From positions 1 through 64,000 of the forward strand of contig JAHJPG010000006.1 of the NCBI GenBank assembly GCA_018819925.1: a DNA stretch of 64,000 nt. Reading direction: 5' to 3'. Source of the stretch: Pseudomonadota bacterium. Lineage in GTDB: Bacteria > Desulfobacterota > Desulfarculia > Desulfarculales > Desulfarculaceae. The position numbers were made by a program, and so were the translations under genes. Positions 33,957 to 41,300 of this stretch are shown one piece after another (position 1 is the stretch's first letter; each line of letters begins with the position of its first letter). Under the pieces are notes generated by a model. It had not been told where the DNA came from. It searched no databases and saw nothing but the letters and a program-made list of their open reading frames with translations.

Positions 33957-35009
33957 ATGCTAAACCTTTCCACAAACGAATCAAAACTACTTTTAAGCAT
34001 CTCGGAAAAACTATCCAGGAGTCTCAGTCAGCAAGAGCTAAGGCTCTCGGCGGGAGAGGATCTTTTGCGACTTCTCAAGGCCGACTTTCTGGCGTCTTAT
34101 ATTTGGAACCCAGAGCTCCAGATTTTTGAACAGGGCGTCAGCCTAAACATGGACCCCAAAAACCTGGCCTGCTACGACGATTATTTTCAGTACCGTGATC
34201 CCATCACTCCCGCCCTGCAGAAGCGCAGGCGTGCCACTCTGGTTTGCCAGGTAATGCCGCAAGAGGAACTGGAGCGGACGGAATTTTTTAACGATTTTCT
34301 CGCCCGGGACGGCCTGCACCATGGAATCAACCTGTATGCATATGATGGAAATCTAAATATTGGCGATCTGCGTGTATGGCGCGGCAAGCGCAGGCCCGCC
34401 TTTGACGAACGAGACATCCAGTTGCTTGATTTGGTAACGCCCCATTTCCGAAATGCGCTCCGCAATGCCAAGGTCCATCTCGCCATGCGGCAAAGGACTG
34501 ATCCTATGCACAACTATTGGGAGCGTTCCCCCACTGCCTGCTTTGTGTTTGACAGTGAAAGAGCCTTGATTTACCAAAACCAGGCCAGTGTGGAGTTGGA
34601 AAAGGAGCTATCGGGCCGACAGTTTTCCCAACTGATGACCAACGTGTTGCGGGCCAGTAGGAGAAATCTGCCCCAAGACAGTTGGGGACCGTTTTACTTG
34701 TCTGTATTTCGTCCCGATTGCAACCGGGATGAAAAGCCGCGCATCGTGGTCCATGTCCAACGTGCCGCTGCGCCTAAGCTGGATTCAAGGTGGCTACGCT
34801 CCCAGTTCGGTCTGTCCAGGCGTGAGTCGGAAATAGCCATGCTATTGACAAAGGGCCTGACTGACAATGAAGTCGCGGGGATGCTGTCGATCACTTTCAA
34901 TACGGTGCGGGCTCACCTGAAGAGCATCTTCTACAAAATGGAGGTTACGAACCGCACCGAATTGATACACGCCATGATGAACGGCCTTGTGGAAATTTCA
35001 TTAGATTAG
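33957..35009 (+). CDS. LuxR-family transcriptional regulator
   Basis: A 350-residue regulator. The C-terminal LuxR-type helix-turn-helix (about 285-345) shows LSRRESEIAMLLTKGLTDNE and VRAHLKSIFYKM. The N-terminal 270 residues look like a GAF/PAS-like sensor but no specific ligand motif is clear. The gene is AT-richer than the flanking chromosome, with codons such as AAA, TTA and ATA in use. It precedes the Tat-amidase by 98 bases on the same strand and probably regulates it. Foreign origin is likely from composition and from the flanking tRNA remnants. Confidence 0.88.
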   Translation: MLNLSTNESKLLLSISEKLSRSLSQQELRLSAGEDLLRLLKADFLASYIWNPELQIFEQGVSLNMDPKNLACYDDYFQYRDPITPALQKRRRATLVCQVMPQEELERTEFFNDFLARDGLHHGINLYAYDGNLNIGDLRVWRGKRRPAFDERDIQLLDLVTPHFRNALRNAKVHLAMRQRTDPMHNYWERSPTACFVFDSERALIYQNQASVELEKELSGRQFSQLMTNVLRASRRNLPQDSWGPFYLSVFRPDCNRDEKPRIVVHVQRAAAPKLDSRWLRSQFGLSRRESEIAMLLTKGLTDNEVAGMLSITFNTVRAHLKSIFYKMEVTNRTELIHAMMNGLVEISLD

Positions 35010-35107
35010 ACCCACCTCCCCAATCCTGGGGATACCGCATTCCGCGCCACCATTATCTACTACTCCTTGGGAAATTAGATCAACACCACCAGCCCAAAGG
35101 AGCAGTC

Positions 35108-36688
35108 ATGCCAAAAACCGATGAGATAAACAGAAGACAGTTTGTAAAGATGTCTTTGGCCGCCGGAGCCGGGCTTGCCTTACTTCAGGGGCTGGGCACC
35201 GGTGCGTTTGCCTCCGGAAAAGCCGGGGGATTGGCCGGTCTGCCCGTTAGCTTGCTCGAGCAAAAAATCAGAAAGGGTGAATTGACCGCAACCAAGCTGG
35301 TCCATCTCTACCTGGAGCGAATAGCAAAATACGATGGCAGGGCCGGATTGAACTCCTTTATCACCGTGGCGGCCAAGCAGGCATTGAACCAGGCCGAAAA
35401 ACTGGATGCCATGGCCAAGCGAAACCAATTCGCGGGCCCCCTGCACGGGATTCCGGTGGCGGTCAAAGACAACCTGGACACCATGGAAATAGTAACCACC
35501 GGCGGTTCCAAGATTCTGTCACAATGGCGCCCTCCTCAGGACGCATATGCCGTTGCCCGTTTAAAACAAGCCGGCGCCATCATTCTGGGCAAAACCAATA
35601 TGCACGAGTTTGCTTTCGGCATCACCACCAATAACCCTCATTACGGACCTTGCCGCAATCCATATGACAAAACGCGCATCCCCGGCGGCTCCAGCGGAGG
35701 ATCGGCCGCTGCGGTGGCAGCCGACCTGTGCGCCGCTGCATTGGGCACCGACACCGGGGGGTCGGCGAGAATCCCTGCTGCTCTTTGCGGCGTAGTGGGT
35801 TTGAAACCAACGCTGGGTCTGGTTGGACGAGGCGGCATGATGCACCTGTCGTTCACCCGAGACTGTATCGGCCCCATAACCCGATCAGTGGCCGATGCCG
35901 CCATAATGCTGGAGGCCATCGCCGGGCGGGACGTCCGGGATCCTGAAAGCGCTCCGGCTCCATCATCGGTTCCGCAATATTCGGCATTTCCGAGGACGGG
36001 TCTCAAGGGGAAGAAATTCGGCCTGCCCCGGAAATATTTCTTTGACAACATCAGCGCCGACACCGCCCGGGTGATGGAAAAATCGTTGGAACTTATAGAA
36101 AAACAGGGTGGGCAAATCAAGGAAGTCGAAGTGAAGCACATGGACTTGGCCACCCCCACCGGCTTCAACATAGTGCTCGCCGAAGCTGTTTACTTGATGG
36201 AGGACTATCTGCGTTCCTTCGACCCCAAGGCCACCATTGATAAGTATCTGGAACAAATGGGCCCTGACGTCAAAGCGGTTCTAGGTAGCCAGAAAGGGAC
36301 TCCTAAATCAAATCCCGTGCCCGGATGGCTTTACTCCAAATCCCTGCGCAAGGACCGCAAGTTGATGATCTCTGGTTTCGCCCAGGCCCTGGAAGGCCTG
36401 GACGGCCTTCTGTTGCCCACCACACCGCTTCCCGCAACCAAGATTGGCGAAGATGTGGAGATAATGCTTAACGGTAAGAAGGCGAACACCTTCCTAACTT
36501 TCATACGAAATTGCGATCCGGTAAGTGTCGCCGGCTATCCGGCAATTTCGGTTCCCGCCGGGTTTTCCAGTGAAGGGTTGCCCATTGGCCTGCAGATTGT
36601 TGCCAGGCCCTGGGAGGAAATGAATCTTTTGTCCTTGGGCTACGGTTTTGAACAAACCGCCAAGGCTCGAAAGCCGCCTAAGCTCTAG
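35108..36688 (+). CDS. Tat-exported amidase (amidase signature family)
   Basis: A 526-residue amidase-signature hydrolase. The N-terminus is a twin-arginine signal (NRRQFVKMSLAAGAGLALL), so the folded enzyme goes to the periplasm. The Ser-cisSer-Lys triad is visible: K120 in VAVKDN, the cis-serine in IPGGSSGGSA (about 195), and the nucleophile S219 in GTDTGGSARIPA. It hydrolyses an amide; the substrate is unknown. An AAAGGAG site precedes the ATG. It forms a two-gene module with the LuxR-type regulator between two tRNA-Asp remnants. Confidence 0.93.
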   Translation: MPKTDEINRRQFVKMSLAAGAGLALLQGLGTGAFASGKAGGLAGLPVSLLEQKIRKGELTATKLVHLYLERIAKYDGRAGLNSFITVAAKQALNQAEKLDAMAKRNQFAGPLHGIPVAVKDNLDTMEIVTTGGSKILSQWRPPQDAYAVARLKQAGAIILGKTNMHEFAFGITTNNPHYGPCRNPYDKTRIPGGSSGGSAAAVAADLCAAALGTDTGGSARIPAALCGVVGLKPTLGLVGRGGMMHLSFTRDCIGPITRSVADAAIMLEAIAGRDVRDPESAPAPSSVPQYSAFPRTGLKGKKFGLPRKYFFDNISADTARVMEKSLELIEKQGGQIKEVEVKHMDLATPTGFNIVLAEAVYLMEDYLRSFDPKATIDKYLEQMGPDVKAVLGSQKGTPKSNPVPGWLYSKSLRKDRKLMISGFAQALEGLDGLLLPTTPLPATKIGEDVEIMLNGKKANTFLTFIRNCDPVSVAGYPAISVPAGFSSEGLPIGLQIVARPWEEMNLLSLGYGFEQTAKARKPPKL

Positions 36689-36773
36689 GATCTGGGTGGG
36701 ATGCTCTGTCGTATTGGGAATAATCGGGCGATATCGTCTCTTTGACCTACGGCGGAATACGCCGGAGGGCGAA

Positions 36774-36794
36774 GCCCTACGTCAATCCTACGTC
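36774..36794. repeat. Flanking direct repeat, right copy
   Basis: GCCCTACGTCAATCCTACGT plus a final C matches 33645-33666 with one substitution and one single-base gap. It lies 18 bases left of the second tRNA-Asp/terminator remnant, after the amidase. Confidence 0.65.
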
Positions 36795-36812
36795 TAGTCG
36801 ATGGTTCCAAAG

Positions 36813-36893
36813 GAAGAGGGCCTAGCCGAAATGGCTAGGCCCTCTTTATTATGCGTGGCGGGCTCGGACCGGCGGCCTCCGGCGTGACAGGCC
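36813..36893 (-). repeat. Degraded tRNA-Asp 3'-half plus terminator (att-like remnant 2)
   Basis: Bases 36813-36862 match 40940-40989, the terminator and acceptor end of intact tRNA-Asp, with one difference. Bases 36863-36893 match 41000-41030, the T arm and anticodon arm, with two differences. Ten bases in between are deleted. Similarity ends in the anticodon stem. This fits a displaced tRNA end left by integration at the tRNA-Asp gene. Confidence 0.85.
36815..36845. terminator. Copy of the tRNA-Asp terminator
   Basis: A perfect 13-bp stem (AGAGGGCCTAGCC with its complement) around a 5-base loop, followed by TTTATT on the plus strand. It can end transcription of the amidase on the plus strand. 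It duplicates the terminator at 40942-40972. Confidence 0.8.
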
Positions 36894-36939
36894 ACTGCCG
36901 ATGATGTGCCCTGGAGCGTGGGTGCAAGGCCGGCATGGT

Positions 36940-37314
36940 TCAGGCGTGACCGCGTCCGGCGGCGTCGGGGGCCGCCGCTCGGTTGGGGCTTTCTTGAGCT
37001 TCCTGGGCGTCGGCGGCGGCGATCGCCGCGGCCCATTCCTCCTCGGGCCGGCAGACCATGTGCTCGTTGTCCAGGCCCACCGGCAGATCGGTGAACTCGC
37101 CTTTGGCCGCGTCCATGGCCCCCCGCACTTCACGGCTGACCGCCCCCAACTCCCCGTCGGCATCGATGGCCTGCTTGACGCTGGCGCCTGCCTTTTTGAC
37201 CTGGCCCACCACCTGGGAGGCCCCCTTCATGAATTCGGGCAGCTTGCGCGGACCGATGACCACCAAGGCCAGGCCAGCCACCATGAGCAATTCGCCGGGT
37301 CCGATGCCGAACAT
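36940..37314 (-). CDS. TatA/TatB-like twin-arginine translocase subunit
   Basis: A 124-residue protein with one N-terminal membrane helix (about 5-20), the conserved GPRKLPEF hinge (21-28) and an amphipathic helix (about 29-60), the TatA/TatB plan. The tail is acidic and alanine-rich. It is the last gene of the minus-strand unit whose first gene encodes a protein with a twin-arginine signal, so it may be a dedicated Tat component for that product. TatC is not in the window. TatA and TatB cannot be told apart with confidence here. Confidence 0.85.
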   Translation of the reverse strand: MFGIGPGELLMVAGLALVVIGPRKLPEFMKGASQVVGQVKKAGASVKQAIDADGELGAVSREVRGAMDAAKGEFTDLPVGLDNEHMVCRPEEEWAAAIAAADAQEAQESPNRAAAPDAAGRGHA

Positions 37315-37323
37315 GGATGCCTC

Positions 37324-38124
37324 TCAATGCTCGTGGCAGCAGCACATGGACTGCTGGTCGGCATCGTGAAAATGCCGCCGCCCGATGCGCCACCACTCGG
37401 GGTTAAGGGGAGGTTGGGCCTGGTGTTCGTCCGAGGCGTGGGCCAGCACCCGCAGGCCCGCTTCGGCGATCGGCAGGCCGGACGAACCGGCCAGGCCCAC
37501 CCACAGCCTGGCCCAGCCCGGCGGGGGCTGGCCCACACCATCCGAGCGGCGCAGGGCGCAGGCCGCGGCCGGACCCCGGCCCTGGGCCAAGCATAGGGCG
37601 GCCACCAGGCCGTCGACCAGTGGCAGGCCCAGGTCCCAGGCCGGCACGGCTTCCCCGTCGGCTGGAGCGTCCCAGGTCAACTGGTAGGGTTGGCCAACTC
37701 CGTCCAGGCGCAGGGTCAGCCGTCCCAAAATGAATAGATCGGTGTCGCCCAGTTCCAGCGCTCCGAAAATCGGGGTGCCGGTGTGGTCGAATGCCGGGCT
37801 CAGGCGCAACTCGCGCTCCTGCTCGGTGAATTCGGCCATGGCCGGCTCCTCGGGGCTGGGGAAATAGCGCAGGGCCAACACGGCCTCGGCCCCCAGTAAC
37901 GGCGCAGACGCGGCGTCCACCATCTCGAGCTGATAAGCCCCGGGGCGGCCGTTGCACCACAGCAGCCAGCCGGGCAAGCCTCGGGCGTCGGCAAGTTGAT
38001 GAATGGAGGCCAGGCCGGTGAGGTCCCGCGCCTGGTCGCTGGCGAAAACCCTTTGCAAGGCCGCCGACAGCGCCGCCTCGGCTGCGGCCGCCGCATCGGC
38101 ATGGGGGTGAACTTGAGGGCTCAC
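37324..38124 (-). CDS. Protein of unknown function with Cys/His-rich tail
   Basis: A 266-residue protein that I do not recognise. The GTG at 38124 overlaps the stop of the upstream membrane-protein gene (GTGA), which decides the start; longer readings would run into that gene. The N-terminal third is alanine-rich and helical. The middle contains beta-rich segments such as FGALELGDTDLFILGRLTL. The extreme C-terminus is MCCCHEH, a possible metal site. It lies 9 bases before the TatA-like gene and is surely co-expressed with it. No signal peptide is visible. Confidence 0.75.
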   Translation of the reverse strand: MSPQVHPHADAAAAAEAALSAALQRVFASDQARDLTGLASIHQLADARGLPGWLLWCNGRPGAYQLEMVDAASAPLLGAEAVLALRYFPSPEEPAMAEFTEQERELRLSPAFDHTGTPIFGALELGDTDLFILGRLTLRLDGVGQPYQLTWDAPADGEAVPAWDLGLPLVDGLVAALCLAQGRGPAAACALRRSDGVGQPPPGWARLWVGLAGSSGLPIAEAGLRVLAHASDEHQAQPPLNPEWWRIGRRHFHDADQQSMCCCHEH

Positions 38125-39365
38125 CGCTTGAGCCTGTAGCCGGGCCAGCCGTCCATGAAGTTGTCCTGGATGTTTAATAGCACCATGATCATGATCAAGA
38201 AGGCCGCAGCGTTTTCCGAGGGGTGGGAAACGCCCTCGCACACGCCCAGCAGGGCCGGGCCGAATTCATAATAGAGCCAGGCAAAGCCCAGGCCCAGGGC
38301 CACGGCCAGCACGGTGCCCAGCAGGCCTGCGGCCAGGGTGCCCAGGCGCTTAAACAGCGCGCCGAACTGCTGGTTGAGCACCATGGCCGGCACCACGATG
38401 AACGCGCCCATGGTCACGGTGTGGCTGTAACGCCAGCCGAAGTTGGCCTCGTTCTGCCCACCGATGTAGGCCTCGTCCCACATGTAGTCCATGATGGCCA
38501 ACTGAGTCTTGAACAGGGCCAGGCCCAGGGCCAAGCTGCCGATAGCCAGCAAAAGGAAGCGCCAGGGCTGCTTTTCGACCAGATTCCAGGGGCGGCCTCG
38601 CCACAGGTGGATGGTGAGGAAAACCATGATCACCGAGTCGAAGATGATGCCCAGGCTGAACTCGCTGCTAGTGGTCTGGGCCAAGCCCTTCCACCACGGG
38701 GGCACCGCCGCATAAATCTGGGCGGGGTAGAACATGAAACCGATGTGGGGGTGGAAAAGCAGGAAAAAGGCCGGTAGCGCGAGCACCGCGACGAACAGCC
38801 AGTTGGCCAGGCCCAGGCGTGGCTGGTTCAGCGTGGGCCAGACATCGCGCCCCACGCCCAGGGCAAAGACCACCGAGAACCAGAAGAACGGGACCGACAG
38901 GGCGATATAGGCCCACGAAGTCGTCTCCCGGGCCGAGAGCACGTCTTGGCCGAGTTTGCCGTGGGTGGTCAGGCTGTGCCAGTTGAAGTAGGTGATGCCG
39001 TAGGTGCCGATGAGGTAAAAGAACAACCCCAGAATGAACACGGCGTATACCCCCAGCATCATCGCCGTGAGCGCTCCGCCCTTGGCCAGGGGGTTGGCCT
39101 GGCGCAGAAAATTGCGCGACAAGGGCCAGAAGTCGAAGATTTCGGTCTGCCATACCGTGATAAGCAGCAGCCATATCACCAGCGAGAAGCCCAAAAGAGG
39201 CGTGTAGAGCTGGTACACGCCACTGGTGCTGAACAACAGCCACCAGCAGGCAAAGGTCGCCGCCAGCATGACGGCCAGATTGACCAAGCCCGAAACCAGT
39301 GGATTCCAGCGGGGTTCCAGAGTGCGTTCAGCCAACCAGCCGTGGGGGTTGTCCGGGGAGTTCAT
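38121..39365 (-). CDS. Polytopic membrane protein of unknown function
   Basis: A 414-residue integral membrane protein with about nine to eleven hydrophobic segments. I could not assign a family with confidence; it has a transporter-like or oxidoreductase-anchor look but no ATP- or haem-binding motif that I can name. Notable conserved-looking parts are DFWPLSRNFLRQANPLAKGG, YNWHS-like YFNWHSLTTHGK, and WDEAYIGGQNEANFGWRYS. The ATG at 39365 has an AAGGAA site 6 bases away; an upstream TTG is less likely. It lies between the exported metallo-hydrolase and the Cys/His-tailed protein. Confidence 0.8.
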   Translation of the reverse strand: MNSPDNPHGWLAERTLEPRWNPLVSGLVNLAVMLAATFACWWLLFSTSGVYQLYTPLLGFSLVIWLLLITVWQTEIFDFWPLSRNFLRQANPLAKGGALTAMMLGVYAVFILGLFFYLIGTYGITYFNWHSLTTHGKLGQDVLSARETTSWAYIALSVPFFWFSVVFALGVGRDVWPTLNQPRLGLANWLFVAVLALPAFFLLFHPHIGFMFYPAQIYAAVPPWWKGLAQTTSSEFSLGIIFDSVIMVFLTIHLWRGRPWNLVEKQPWRFLLLAIGSLALGLALFKTQLAIMDYMWDEAYIGGQNEANFGWRYSHTVTMGAFIVVPAMVLNQQFGALFKRLGTLAAGLLGTVLAVALGLGFAWLYYEFGPALLGVCEGVSHPSENAAAFLIMIMVLLNIQDNFMDGWPGYRLKR

Positions 39366-39418
39366 GGCAAGTTCCTTTCCCAAGATGCGCGGATGCCGGA
39401 TGCGCGGCTATCACGATG

Positions 39419-39459
39419 CCCCGTCCCTCCCCGCGCCTTAGGCGCGGGGAGGGACGGGG
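39419..39459. promoter_or_regulatory. 19-bp perfect hairpin between the metallo-hydrolase and membrane-protein genes
   Basis: Arms 39419-39437 and 39441-39459 are perfectly complementary around a 3-base loop, and almost all pairs are G-C. No T-run follows on either side. It lies in the 109-base gap within the minus-strand operon. It could stabilise the upstream mRNA, reduce read-through, or be a processing site. Confidence 0.75.
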
Positions 39460-39474
39460 GGAGCATGGGCTCGG

Positions 39475-40539
39475 TTAGAACATCACCGAGTCGCCGTTGC
39501 CGATGTAGACGTTGGAGGTCTTGGCCTTGGCCAAGGTGCCTACTTTTTTGTAGGACTTGTTTTTGTCGGTGCCCATTACGATGGGTATGCCCGCGGCCTT
39601 GGCCTTCTCGGCCCAGATCCAGCCGGTGCAGTGGTTGCAGGCCACCTTGGTCATGTCATAGTGCTTCACGCCGGCGATGATGTCATCGAACTTGGGGTCC
39701 CAGTTCTCGAACACCGAGATGTGCAGGCCGCCGTAGCAGCCGTAGTTTTTCTCGCCGCCGGCAAAGTTGCGCCGTGCATAGTTGATCAAGGTCAGGACGC
39801 CGGGGTGGCAGCAGCCGGTGACCGTGACGATGCCTTTGCCCTTGACGTTGAAATAGACCACGTTTTCGCCGCGCACCTGGAGAGTGGCCGGTGCGTCGAA
39901 GTAGACGATGGCCATGCCCGTCTGGGGCTGATAGATCTTGTTGACCTTGGTGACGATCAGCTCGCCGGTGTGGGGCACGCTGTTTTTCACCTGCGGCTTT
40001 TTGAAATCAGCCCCCTTGAGCAGCTGGAAGCTCTTTTCCATGGAGCCGCCTGGCATATAGATTTTGATGCCGGGCTGGTGCTTTAGGGTGCTTTCGATGC
40101 CCCAGTAGTGGTCGATGTGGTCGTGGGAGACTATGAGGGTGTCGATTTCTTTGGACTTGAGCATCTTGTCGATGCCGTCCTTGTTGAACACATAGTCCAT
40201 CCAGTCGTTGGACCAGCCGGTGTCCAGCAGATACTTGGTCTTTTTGCCGTCCAGGGCCTCCACTTCGATCAACGCGGCGTAGCCTCCCAGGTTTTCCTGG
40301 TTGTAGACCACGTCGTATTGGTTGGTGTTGATGCCGCCGGCGGCTTTGATGTCCTTGCCCAGGGTGGCGTTGTCGAACCAGCTGGTCTCGGAGATGCATT
40401 GCACCTTTACGCTCTTGACCATGCCGATGTCTTTTTTCTTGCGTCCGGCCAGGGCCTTGCCCCCGAACGGGATCATGGTGGAGGCGGCTACGCCGGCCGA
40501 TGAGGCGGCCATGCCCTTTAGAAATTCCCTACGCTTCAT
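39475..40539 (-). CDS. Tat-exported metallo-beta-lactamase-fold hydrolase, MJ0301-like
   Basis: A 354-residue protein. The N-terminus MKRREFLKGMAASSAGVAAS is a twin-arginine signal, giving periplasmic export. The metal motif is VSHDHIDHYWG (HxHxDH). Further family motifs are VTGCCHPGVLTL, GCYGGLH and NHCTGW. This set matches the subfamily of MJ0301 and 7,8-dihydropterin-6-methyl-aminobenzene-phosphate synthase-like proteins, not lactamases. The ATG at 40539 has a GGAAGG site; longer readings are not supported. It heads the unit with the membrane protein, Cys/His protein and TatA-like protein. Its substrate is unknown. Confidence 0.9.
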   Translation of the reverse strand: MKRREFLKGMAASSAGVAASTMIPFGGKALAGRKKKDIGMVKSVKVQCISETSWFDNATLGKDIKAAGGINTNQYDVVYNQENLGGYAALIEVEALDGKKTKYLLDTGWSNDWMDYVFNKDGIDKMLKSKEIDTLIVSHDHIDHYWGIESTLKHQPGIKIYMPGGSMEKSFQLLKGADFKKPQVKNSVPHTGELIVTKVNKIYQPQTGMAIVYFDAPATLQVRGENVVYFNVKGKGIVTVTGCCHPGVLTLINYARRNFAGGEKNYGCYGGLHISVFENWDPKFDDIIAGVKHYDMTKVACNHCTGWIWAEKAKAAGIPIVMGTDKNKSYKKVGTLAKAKTSNVYIGNGDSVMF

Positions 40540-40941
40540 TGCTGTACCTTCCGGTGTGTTGTGCGGTCGGGCGACCGGCGCTGTCCGCGCCAAGAGAGCC
40601 GGACCTGTTGCCGATACCTTTAATACCCTAATCCAATACAAAGATTAGGTCTTTGGGGGGAAAGCTACTTAATCCGATAATCAGTGTCAAGTGTTATCAG
40701 CCGCAAGAATTTACAATTTAAGTGGTGCCATGCGAGGGATAGTTATCCCTGAAGTGGCTCAGGCGGGATATTCCAATAATTGCCGTGACCTGCGCCCGCA
40801 TATGCGTTCGCTGATCCCCGGTTCGGGAGCTTGCTGATTTCCCTACGCCAGCTTCGTTCAGGCGGGGAAGCGGCCCAAATGCTTTCCCTAGACGAGATCT
40901 TCCTGCCGGGGGTTTTGCCATGTGTTGTCACGGCTAAAAGA
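40540..40941. other. Non-coding control region upstream of the metallo-hydrolase unit
   Basis: No gene is seen in these about 400 bases. On the minus strand TTGACA (40690-40685) could be a -35 element with a weak TAGCTT (40667-40662) after 17 bases. An inverted repeat CCTAATC-N9-GATTAGG lies at 40627-40649, within the expected leader. A 16-base palindrome AGGGATAGTTATCCCT is at 40735-40750, upstream of the promoter. Both could be operators; no regulator gene lies beside them. Confidence 0.5.
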
Positions 40942-40972
40942 AGAGGGCCTAGCCGAAACGGCTAGGCCCTCT
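40942..40972. terminator. Bidirectional terminator of the tRNA-Val/tRNA-Asp transcript
   Basis: AGAGGGCCTAGCC and its 13-base complement flank a 5-base loop. On the minus strand TCTTTTAG follows the stem, and on the plus strand CTTTATTAT follows it. It lies 11 bases after the tRNA-Asp 3' end and is copied at 36815-36845. Confidence 0.85.
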
Positions 40973-40982
40973 TTATTATGCG

Positions 40983-41060
<78 letters not shown>

Positions 41061-41125
41061 GCGTAGTATATTTTCTTAACCAGTGTCGGTTCGGGCTCAC
41101 CTGCCACCGTCCTCAACGGGGAAGA

Positions 41126-41201
41126 TGGTAGGCGGAACAGGGCTCGAACCTGTGACCCCCGGCTTGTAAGGCCGATGCTCTCCCAACTGAGCTACCCGCC
41201 C
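41126..41201 (-). tRNA. tRNA-Val (anticodon TAC)
   Basis: The minus strand gives a 76-base cloverleaf with GGGCGGG acceptor strand, D arm GCTCAGTTGGGAGAGC, anticodon arm CGGCC-TTACAAG-CCG region with anticodon TAC, T arm ACAGG-TTCGAGC-CCTGT, and encoded CCA. It lies 65 bases upstream of tRNA-Asp in the same direction. Confidence 0.93.
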
Positions 41202-41219
41202 AAGTCCCGGGACCATGCG

Positions 41220-41248
41220 ATATTACGCCCGGCCCCGTACCCCGTCAA
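41220..41248 (-). promoter_or_regulatory. Promoter P2 of the tRNA-Val/tRNA-Asp unit
   Basis: On the minus strand TTGACG (41248-41243) and TAATAT (41225-41220) are spaced by 17 bases. The start point would be near 41213, about 12 bases before the mature tRNA-Val end. Confidence 0.7.
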
Positions 41249-41257
41249 GGGGACTAC

Positions 41258-41286
41258 TATTTATCAATACGGCCGCGATCTGTCAA
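41258..41286 (-). promoter_or_regulatory. Promoter P1 of the tRNA-Val/tRNA-Asp unit
   Basis: A perfect TTGACA (41286-41281) and TAAATA (41263-41258) are spaced by 17 bases on the minus strand. It lies just after the lon stop and 38 bases upstream of P2, giving tandem promoters. Confidence 0.6.
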
Positions 41287-41300
41287 GAGATTACAGCCGA

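Noticed and set aside
36794-37036. Open frame across the second tRNA-Asp scar
   Set aside because: It reads through a tRNA remnant and terminator and opposes the TatA-like gene; it is a chance frame, as is the similar one at 40888-41100.
39475-40539. Beta-lactamase (antibiotic resistance)
   Set aside because: Its motifs (GCCHPG, GGLH, HCTGW) fit the MJ0301-like subfamily and not lactamases.
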